From: Moraxellaceae bacterium
GTDB lineage: Bacteria; Pseudomonadota; Gammaproteobacteria; Pseudomonadales; Moraxellaceae
DNA length: 7,051 bases
NCBI GenBank assembly: GCA_030684415.1
Contig: JAUXNL010000116.1
Coordinates: 1 to 7,051, forward strand
Reading direction: 5' to 3'
Part shown: positions 1 to 4,137 of the stretch, piece by piece
How positions within the stretch are numbered: the first letter of the stretch is position 1
How the letters are laid out: the number at the start of each line of letters is the position of its first letter
The notes under the pieces: model-generated
Told to the model about the DNA's origin: nothing
What the model saw: only the letters and a program-made list of their open reading frames with translations
Databases searched by the model: none
Translations under genes and position numbers: made by a program

Positions 1-521
1 ATCTGAATAAAAAAACTATCTTTTGACAACTGCCGCTGGTTATCGCGAACCCAATTTAATCTTTCTTCCTCGGAATTAAATCCATCAACGGGATAGGGCA
101 CACGGCTCGCAATCGGCGAAACTATTGACCTTAACGCCTCCTTAACGGGCATCCCATCTAATTTTTTCCGGTAATCGAACTCGGCACATTCAGTTTTGTA
201 TAGCTGCCTCAACGCCAAATCGACTGCAGACACGCCTTGATCAGAAAGAACGCCCACCAAGAATCCACCGAGGCTGGAAGGAGGAATGTCGCCTTGCTGC
301 AAGCGTTTAATTCGCGCGAAATATTCCTCATCAGGTATCGAGCGTTCGAGATGGAAGTGCACCGCCTGATAATCACCACGCCGGATCTGACTACTAATAG
401 TGCTAGGGGGAAGGCCCGTAATTTCGCCAATTGCGCCAGAAACAGACCGCCCCATGACGTGCTTAAGCAATTCTGGGGAAGTGAATAGATTGAAAACGAT
501 ATCCGTCATAATGACTTTCAT
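1..521 (-). CDS. Hypothetical protein, N-terminal 173 residues, runs off the left edge
   Basis: An open minus-strand frame runs without a stop from an ATG at 521 to base 1; the upstream in-frame stop is at 546-548. A second ATG at 509 gives a protein beginning MTDIVFNLFTSPELLK. Neither start has a clear Shine-Dalgarno sequence, so the choice is open. Residues near 25-50 (counted from 521) read GAIGEITGLPPSTISSQI, which looks like a helix-turn-helix with the usual turn and a serine-rich recognition helix, followed by a mixed helical region. I do not recognise the family and the C-terminus is outside the window, so no function is assigned. It lies 90 bases downstream of the XRE regulator gene on the same strand and could be co-transcribed with it. 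Base composition is intermediate between the GC-rich middle and the AT-rich right part. The long open frame and protein-like composition make it more credible than the two shorter frames that overlap it. Confidence 0.6.
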   Translation of the reverse strand, partial: MKVIMTDIVFNLFTSPELLKHVMGRSVSGAIGEITGLPPSTISSQIRRGDYQAVHFHLERSIPDEEYFARIKRLQQGDIPPSSLGGFLVGVLSDQGVSAVDLALRQLYKTECAEFDYRKKLDGMPVKEALRSIVSPIASRVPYPVDGFNSEEERLNWVRDNQRQLSKDSFFIQ

Positions 522-541
522 CCAAGAAGAAGTGCCGCGTG

Positions 542-570
542 ATCCTTAACGCGTTATTCGCATGATTCAA
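542..570 (-). promoter_or_regulatory. Weak candidate promoter for the left-edge gene, overlapping a 10-bp palindrome
   Basis: On the minus strand, TTGAAT (plus-strand 565-570) is followed after 17 bases by AAGGAT (plus-strand 542-547), a passable -35 and a weak -10. The spacer contains the perfect palindrome TAACGCGTTA (547-556). The predicted transcript would begin close to the ATG at 521, which would favour the ATG at 509. This is a by-eye match only and may be chance. Confidence 0.2.
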
Positions 571-611
571 AAAATTCTCAGATCCATATCACCCAATTGA
601 GCCGCTGGCGC

Positions 612-854
612 TCATGCCCCCGGGGATTTGCTCTGCATCAGGCGCTCTGCCACCAGCCACAGGTCTGAGGGCTGGCACTCCAGGGCCGTGGCCAACTGGC
701 CAATCGAGCGCACCGAGGCGGCGGTTTCACCCCGCTCCATTCCCGAGATGAACGACCGGGCAAGACCGGTTCGGCCGGCCAGGTCTTCCTGACTCAGGTC
801 CAGCTCGACACGCCGAAGTTTTACGGCCTTTCCGAAGGCTTTGAGGATGTCCAC
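612..854 (-). CDS. XRE-family (Cro/C1-type) transcriptional regulator
   Basis: A small DNA-binding protein of the lambda Cro/C1 helix-turn-helix family, expected to act as a dimeric repressor or activator. The domain fills almost the whole 80-residue product: LKAFGKAVKLRRVELDLSQEDLA, then the turn and recognition helix in TGLARSFISGMERG, then helices ending in QLATALECQPSDLWLVAE. The GTG at 852-854 is preferred because AGGTGG lies nine bases upstream and the family domain begins there. An alternative GTG at 905 would add 17 residues (GKSGHWQDYICRWAAG region) but has no proper Shine-Dalgarno and those residues do not look like the family. The gene is divergent from the plus-strand train starting at 1115. 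A palindrome in the shared upstream region is a candidate binding site. It has no toxin partner beside it, so an orphan regulator of the mobile element is more likely than an antitoxin. Confidence 0.85.
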   Translation of the reverse strand: MDILKAFGKAVKLRRVELDLSQEDLAGRTGLARSFISGMERGETAASVRSIGQLATALECQPSDLWLVAERLMQSKSPGA

Positions 855-897
855 GCCAGCGGCCCACCTGCAGATGTAATCCTGCCAGTGTCCGGAC

Positions 898-926
898 TTG
901 CCCACCCACCAAAAAGACTCTATAAG
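898..926 (+). promoter_or_regulatory. Candidate sigma70-type promoter for the rightward operon
   Basis: TTGCCC (898-903) and TATAAG (921-926) are separated by exactly 17 bases, giving four of six and five of six matches to the sigma70 consensus. Transcription would start near 933, at the edge of the palindrome at 936-951, so a bound repressor would block it. The same TATAAG heptamer context (CTATAAG) recurs at 961-967. Identified by eye, without experimental support. Confidence 0.35.
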
Positions 927-935
927 AAACGCTTT

Positions 936-951
936 GACCTCTTTAGTGGTC
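936..951. promoter_or_regulatory. Palindromic candidate operator for the XRE regulator
   Basis: GACCTCTTTAGTGGTC matches its own reverse complement at 12 of 16 positions (GACCnCTnnAGnGGTC), a good size and symmetry for a dimeric XRE repressor. A wider inverted pair, AAAAGAC at 912-918 and GTCTTTT at 949-955, and a direct repeat of CTATAAG at 920-926 and 961-967 surround it. The site lies between the divergent regulator gene and the plus-strand operon. Which XRE protein binds here is inference. Confidence 0.45.
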
Positions 952-1061
952 TTTTATGCCCTATAAGGCTAACTTCTGCCAGCACCGGGAGACCTGCGCC
1001 GCCACCTGACATCCTGACCCGTTTCCAACCAACCCACCCTGCCACCACCTGCTGACCGCCA

Positions 1062-1080
1062 CTGGGCCCTGACAGCCCAG
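1062..1080 (+). other. Hairpin in a C-rich leader
   Basis: CTGGGC (1062-1067) pairs perfectly with GCCCAG (1075-1080) across a seven-base loop. There is no T-tract after it, so it is not an intrinsic terminator. It ends the strongly C-rich, G-poor leader (about 985-1060) upstream of the gene at 1115, and could shield or pause that transcript. A role is not shown by the sequence. Confidence 0.35.
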
Positions 1081-1114
1081 CGGACGTGTCTTGCCTGAAA
1101 AAAGGAGTTTCGCC

Positions 1115-1465
1115 ATGTCCGATGAATCGACCACCGTCGGTTTGACCCCGCTACAGAAGAGCGCCATCACCTGGGCCGTCGTATCGCTGGCCTTTGCCAT
1201 TCTCGCCGTAACCAAGAACAACTCGGCCATGGTGCTGGGCGCCGGCTTCTTCGCCAAATTCTTCGCCGTGATTGTCGGTACAGCCCTCGGCACGACCGGC
1301 GCCATGATCGGTGAAGGTATCCGTCGCTTTGCCCTGCCTGACGGCTTTTTCACGAGCGGCGGCATGGGCTCGATCATCAAGACCAAGCTGTTCTGGATGA
1401 TCGGTCCACAAGCGATTGGCGCCTTTGTGGGCGTCGCTCTTGGCGCCAGCCTGGTCCTGGGCTGA
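1115..1465 (+). CDS. Small hydrophobic membrane protein of unknown function
   Basis: A 116-residue protein starting MSDESTTVGL, with AAAAAAGGAG ending nine bases before the ATG. An in-frame TTG at 1091 would lie upstream of that ribosome binding site and is not used. Hydrophobic stretches at about residues 18-33 and 38-65 and again at 97-116 suggest three inner-membrane helices, the second rich in Gly and small residues. A positively charged bend (EGIRRF) and a short soluble loop (about 72-92) separate the second from the third. There is no signal peptide cleavage motif. I do not recognise the family. It sits 29 bases before the lipoprotein gene on the same strand, so the two are probably expressed together and could be envelope partners. 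Such small membrane proteins are common among uncharacterised cargo or transfer genes of conjugative elements, but nothing in this one identifies a transfer function. Confidence 0.8.
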   Translation: MSDESTTVGLTPLQKSAITWAVVSLAFAILAVTKNNSAMVLGAGFFAKFFAVIVGTALGTTGAMIGEGIRRFALPDGFFTSGGMGSIIKTKLFWMIGPQAIGAFVGVALGASLVLG

Positions 1466-1494
1466 CGCCCGCCTTCCCCCACGGAGAGTTCCGC

Positions 1495-2019
1495 ATGATT
1501 ACCTTGCGTTCCCTGGTGCTGCTGGCCGGCACCGCCACCTTGCTGTCGGCCTGCGGCAACAGCGACCTCAACCGCATGCGCGGCGAGTTGATCAAAGCCT
1601 GCGCCAGTACCGGTCAGCATAAATCGGTTTGCACATGCGCGGTCGACAAGCTGCAGGAGAAGTACGGCGAAAACGAGATGGTCCGCATCTATGTGACCAA
1701 CGATGTGCACAACGAGTTTGTGCACGACAACATGAGCTTCCTGATGGTCTGCGCCGGACGCAATCCGCTGCCGCCGTTCCAGAAGAATGTCGCGCCGACG
1801 CCAGCCCCCGCAGCCCAGCGCAACATGAACCAGGCACCTCCCCAGTCGCCGCATGAGGCTGAGTTCGGCCCCGCGCAGACGCGACGCCTGCCGCCGGGCG
1901 ATGCCGACTACCTGGAGTATGAACGGGCGATGAACGATCCGACGTACGTGCCGAGCTATGAGCGTAATGGCAGTGGCAACACGACCACGGCCCAGGACGA
2001 GATTCCGCCTAACCTTTGA
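1495..2019 (+). CDS. Predicted lipoprotein with extra cysteines
   Basis: A 174-residue protein with a textbook lipoprotein signal: Arg at position 5, a hydrophobic core LVLLAGTATLL and the lipobox LSAC with Cys20 as the acylated residue. The following residue is Gly rather than Asp, which favours outer-membrane sorting. GGAGAG lies eight bases before the ATG. The mature part has a helical segment (about 22-90) with Cys36, Cys46, Cys48 and Cys86, arranged C-x9-C-x-C and then one distal Cys, which may form two disulphides in the periplasm. From about 92 onward it is rich in Pro, Ala and Gln and probably unstructured, ending in an acidic, Tyr-rich stretch. The family is not recognised. Translation follows that of the small membrane protein closely and the transcript is ended by the strong terminator 38 bases after the stop. 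Confidence 0.85.
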   Translation: MITLRSLVLLAGTATLLSACGNSDLNRMRGELIKACASTGQHKSVCTCAVDKLQEKYGENEMVRIYVTNDVHNEFVHDNMSFLMVCAGRNPLPPFQKNVAPTPAPAAQRNMNQAPPQSPHEAEFGPAQTRRLPPGDADYLEYERAMNDPTYVPSYERNGSGNTTTAQDEIPPNL

Positions 2020-2056
2020 TGCTCGTTGTCTGCCACCTCCCCCTGGTGGCCTCCCT

Positions 2057-2091
2057 GCCCGCGACCGTGACCCGGTCGTGGGCTTTTTTTT
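2057..2091 (+). terminator. Strong rho-independent terminator
   Basis: GCCCGCGACCG (2057-2067) pairs with CGGTCGTGGGC (2073-2083), eleven pairs including one G-T wobble, across a five-base loop and followed by eight T residues (2084-2091). This is a canonical intrinsic terminator ending the membrane protein and lipoprotein transcript. A second short hairpin, GCCGC-AGTT-GCGGC (2094-2107), follows at once, just ahead of the next gene's ribosome binding site. No clear promoter is visible between the terminator and the next gene, so downstream expression may depend on readthrough. Confidence 0.92.
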
Positions 2092-2129
2092 GTGCCGCAG
2101 TTGCGGCCCCCACCCCAAAGGAGAGGCTC

Positions 2130-2453
2130 ATGCCAATGCTCTGCCCTTACTGCAGCTCGGAGCGGGTGATCTGCCCGCATGTCGGCCGCAAGGTCGGCGC
2201 CACCATTGGCACCACGGCGGGCGTCATCAGTGGTGCCCGTCATGCCGTCACCGGCGCGCAACATGGCGCCCGCATCGGCGCCATCTTCGGTCCTGTCGGC
2301 GTTCCCGCAGGCGGCATCATCGGTGCCGTCATGGGTGCGCTGGTCGGTGGCGCCACCGGCTGTGCCGCTGGCGTCGCGCTCGGCGATGTCATCGACGAGA
2401 ACATTCTCGAGACCTACCGCTGCCTGGACTGTGGGCAGGGTTTCAACGACTGA
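2130..2453 (+). CDS. Split zinc-ribbon protein with a glycine-zipper core
   Basis: A 107-residue protein starting MPMLCPYCSS, with AAAGGAGAGG just before the ATG; the frame is open further upstream but only through the terminator, so the ATG at 2130 is the real start. Two CxxC knuckles sit at opposite ends, Cys5/Cys8 (CPYC) and Cys98/Cys101 (CLDC), and together could bind one zinc as a ribbon. Between them, residues 22-88 are almost entirely Gly, Ala, Val and Ile with repeated GxxxG spacing (GATIGTTAGVISGA, GARIGAIFG, GGIIGAVMGALVGG), typical of glycine-zipper membrane hairpins. The likely picture is a membrane-inserted hairpin with both ends on the same side joined by a metal site. I know similar small proteins only as uncharacterised genes of mobile elements; function is unknown. 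It stands alone after the terminator and precedes the recombinase-derived ORF by 107 bases. Confidence 0.85.
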   Translation: MPMLCPYCSSERVICPHVGRKVGATIGTTAGVISGARHAVTGAQHGARIGAIFGPVGVPAGGIIGAVMGALVGGATGCAAGVALGDVIDENILETYRCLDCGQGFND

Positions 2454-2508
2454 TCGGCGGACCCTTCCCGCGTCATCTCCCGACTCACCCGCAGCGCGGC
2501 CTTCCCCC

Positions 2509-2524
2509 GGCGCCGCGCGGCGCC
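2509..2524. repeat. Perfect 16-bp GC palindrome
   Basis: GGCGCCGCGCGGCGCC is identical to its reverse complement. It lies in the 107-base gap ahead of the composite recombinase ORF and could form a cruciform or an RNA hairpin, but has no T-tract. In GC-rich DNA such a run may be incidental. Confidence 0.5.
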
Positions 2525-2560
2525 TGCCCTGCTGCCTCCACACCACCAGAGGACACACTC

Positions 2561-3238
2561 ATGGCACATCAACTCGCCTCCATGGCCTTCGTCGGCGCCA
2601 CCCCGTGGCACGGCCTCGGCAACCAGCTCACCACCCACCAGCCGCTGCGGCTCGTGTCCACCAAGGGCATGGACCGCGAGGCATGGCTGCGCGTGCGCAA
2701 GAACGGCATCGGCAGCAGTGATGCCGCCGCCGCGGTCGGCCTCAATCCCTACCAGTCCATGCTGGAGCTGTGGCTCATCAAGACCGGGCGCGATGCCGAG
2801 TTGCCCCAGATTGACCCGAACGACGACGGCCACCCGACCTACTGGGGCACGCTGCTCGAACCGTTCGTGGCGGAGTACTACACCCGGCGCACCGGCCACC
2901 GGGTCCGGCGCATTCATGCGGTGCTGCAGCATCCGGCCCATCCGTGGATGCTGGCCAACATCGACCGGGAAATCATCGGCGCCCCCGATGTACAGCTTCT
3001 GGATTGCAAAACCTCCGGGGGATTCGGGTTGCGCCTGTGGAAGGACGGCGTGCCGGAGTATGTCGAGGTGCAGGTACAGCACCAGCTGGCCGTCACCGGC
3101 AAGCAGGCCGCCAAACAACTCAAAGAGTCCGAGCAGAAAGCGGAGTTTTTCCAGGCGGTGGTGGAGGTGCTGGACAAGGAGTTCGGGGTGTCGCTGGTAA
3201 AAAAGCCCTCCGGCGCATCGTCGCGCAAAAAGCCGTGA
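2561..3238 (+). pseudogene. Composite ORF: DUF932-like head, YqaJ recombinase core, truncated IS3 OrfA tail
   Basis: A 225-residue frame with ATG at 2561 and AGAGGA seven bases upstream. Residues 1-29 (ASMAFVGATPWHGLGNQL) match the start of DUF932 phage/plasmid proteins. Residues 30-184 are a YqaJ/lambda-exonuclease-type domain: LVSTKGMDREAWLRVRKNGIGSSDAAAAVG region, then TYWGTLLEPFVAEYY (Glu100), ANIDRE (Asp135), LLDCK (Asp148, Lys150, where Glu is more usual before xK) and QVQHQLAVTGKQAA. This family degrades linear DNA 5' to 3' and feeds a single-strand annealing protein. From residue 185 the usual YqaJ C-terminus is absent and is replaced by KQLKESEQKAEFF...KKPSGASSRKKP, the C-terminal part of an IS3 OrfA. 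The product has kept most catalytic positions but lost the end of the fold, so it is probably inactive. Upstream extension of the frame is not supported. Confidence 0.85.
3199..3205 (+). promoter_or_regulatory. Programmed -1 frameshift site A_AAA_AAG
   Basis: Six A residues and a G lie in the orfA phase GTA AAA AAG, exactly the X_XXY_YYZ slippery heptamer of IS3-family elements. A slip of -1 leads into the orfB frame (ALRRIVAQKAVSGLS). A hairpin AAGCCG-TGAG-CGGCTT (3230-3245) lies 24 bases downstream, over the orfB start; it is further away than usual for a stimulator. Because orfA is now fused to yqaJ, a slip here would produce a recombinase-transposase fusion. Confidence 0.7.
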
Positions 3239-4068
3239 GCGGCTTGAGCATTGCGGGGATGTGCCGGCATTTGGGCCTGAGGCGTCAGGCCTGGTATCAG
3301 GGCGAGAAGCGCGTGCAGGCGCGAGAGGCGCAGGCTGAAATGGCTACCACCTTTGTGAATGAGGTGCGCCGTCGTCAGCCCTGTATCGGCACACGCAAGC
3401 TGCATCACCTGATGCAGACCTCAGAGTCGGGGCCGGTGAAGATCGGGCGGGATCGGTTGTTTGACGTGTTACGCGCCCATCATTTGCTGGTGGCCCGTCC
3501 GCGCGCCTATCACAAGACGACGCAGAGTCATCATCACTTCCGCCGGCATCCGAATCTGTTGAAGCCGGGTCCGGAACAGGTGAAAGCGACAGCGCCGGAA
3601 CAGGTGTGGGTGGCCGACATTACCTATCTGCCGACACAGGAGGGCACCAGCTATGTGAGCCTGGTGACGGATGCGTACTCGCGCAAGATCGTGGGGTATC
3701 ACGTGCACGCCACCCTGCATGCCGAGAGCGTGGCGAAGGCCTTTCAGATGGGGCTGTCACAGCGTCGATACACGCATGCCCTGGTGAATCACTCGGATCG
3801 CGGCGTGCAGTATTGCGCGGGGAGTTACCATCAGCTGCACGATGCACACGGCGTGCGCTGCTCGATGACGGATGGCTACGACTGCTACCAGAATGCGTTG
3901 GCCGAGCGGGTCAACGGGATATTGAAAACCGAATTCCTGAGGCATCGCCCCCGTCATCTGGCCGATGCCGAACGGATGGTCAAAGAGTCGGTCGACATCT
4001 ACAACCAGGAGCGGCCGCATCTGGCGCTCCAATACAAAACGCCCGACGCGGTGCATCGGGCGTTTTGA
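3235..4068 (+). CDS. IS3-family transposase OrfB (DDE, rve integrase core)
   Basis: A 277-residue catalytic subunit of an IS3-type transposase, which joins with OrfA (normally by -1 frameshift) to cut and paste the element through a circular intermediate. The GTG at 3235 overlaps the orfA stop as GTGA, so reinitiation is also possible. N-terminal region: SIAGMCRHLGLRRQAWYQ (helical, about 5-22), a connecting HTH-like segment with RKLHHLM and IGRDRLFDVLR, and the HKTTQSHH...RRHPNLL linker. The retroviral-integrase-like core carries Asp128 (VADITYLPT), Asp188 (NHSDRGVQY) and Glu224 (ALAERVNG), with exactly 35 residues between the last two, plus Lys231 seven residues after Glu. The C-terminus YNQERPHLALQYKTPDAVHR is typical of the family. 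The reading frame is complete and not decayed. I do not assign a named IS. Confidence 0.93.
   Translation: MSGLSIAGMCRHLGLRRQAWYQGEKRVQAREAQAEMATTFVNEVRRRQPCIGTRKLHHLMQTSESGPVKIGRDRLFDVLRAHHLLVARPRAYHKTTQSHHHFRRHPNLLKPGPEQVKATAPEQVWVADITYLPTQEGTSYVSLVTDAYSRKIVGYHVHATLHAESVAKAFQMGLSQRRYTHALVNHSDRGVQYCAGSYHQLHDAHGVRCSMTDGYDCYQNALAERVNGILKTEFLRHRPRHLADAERMVKESVDIYNQERPHLALQYKTPDAVHRAF
4037..4066. terminator. Bidirectional terminator-like hairpin overlapping the orfB stop
   Basis: AAAACGCCCGA (4037-4047) and TCGGGCGTTTT (4056-4066) form a perfect 11-base inverted repeat around an eight-base loop. Read on either strand, a GC-rich stem is followed by four T residues, so it may stop both the IS transcript and the minus-strand transcript arriving from the two-gene operon. 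The last codons and stop of orfB are inside it. The T-tract is short, so efficiency is uncertain. Confidence 0.55.
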
Positions 4069-4078
4069 GGGCGACAGG

Positions 4079-4103
4079 TGTCAACCTATTTCAGGACTGG
4101 ACA
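4079..4103 (-). repeat. Right terminal inverted repeat of the IS
   Basis: Read on the minus strand, the end begins TGTCCAGTCCTGAAATAGGT, with the TG...CA terminus usual for IS3 elements, eleven bases after the orfB stop. The base composition changes immediately afterwards. The left partner is missing, so the inner boundary of the repeat cannot be fixed by comparison and is set approximately. Confidence 0.7.
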
Positions 4104-4137
4104 TATAAAGCCCTCCCTGACCATGAAATTCCGTCAG

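Larger units (their letters stand above)
3113..4103 (+). mobile_element. IS3-family insertion sequence, left end deleted
   Basis: The element comprises the tail of orfA, the complete orfB and the right terminal inverted repeat, ending in CA at 4103. No matching left repeat (expected to begin TGTCCAG and match the reverse complement of 4079-4103) occurs to the left. Its sequence begins inside the YqaJ frame near 3113, within a few bases. About the first two thirds of orfA and the left end are missing, so the copy cannot transpose by itself through two ends, although its transposase may still act on other copies. The bases after the right end, TATA, could be the former target duplication but there is no left counterpart to compare. 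Confidence 0.85.

Noticed and set aside
209..488. Two short frames, one on each strand, inside the left-edge gene
   Set aside because: The 173-codon edge frame covers both and has a more protein-like composition.
612..905. XRE gene as antitoxin of a toxin-antitoxin pair
   Set aside because: No HigB/RelE-type small toxin lies beside it; the adjacent left-edge protein shows no toxin motif.
1062..1080. Hairpin as an intrinsic terminator
   Set aside because: No T-tract follows and a gene with a good ribosome binding site begins 35 bases later.
961..2118. 385-codon minus-strand open frame antisense to the membrane protein and lipoprotein genes
   Set aside because: Arg/Gly/His-rich, low-complexity translation typical of a GC-rich antisense shadow; the plus-strand genes have ribosome binding sites, a lipobox and a terminator.
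1956..2558. 200-codon minus-strand open frame
   Set aside because: Antisense to the split zinc-ribbon gene and running through the terminator; composition is Gly/Ala/Arg/Asp-rich without domain features.
1958..2560. Upstream in-frame extension of the composite recombinase ORF
   Set aside because: It would read through the terminator and the whole zinc-ribbon gene in another frame with Arg/Cys/His-rich nonsense; the ATG at 2561 has a ribosome binding site and a recognisable family start.
2414..3408. Minus-strand open frames opposite the recombinase and OrfA regions
   Set aside because: Shadows of a plus-strand gene with recognised motifs; no ribosome binding site or family resemblance.
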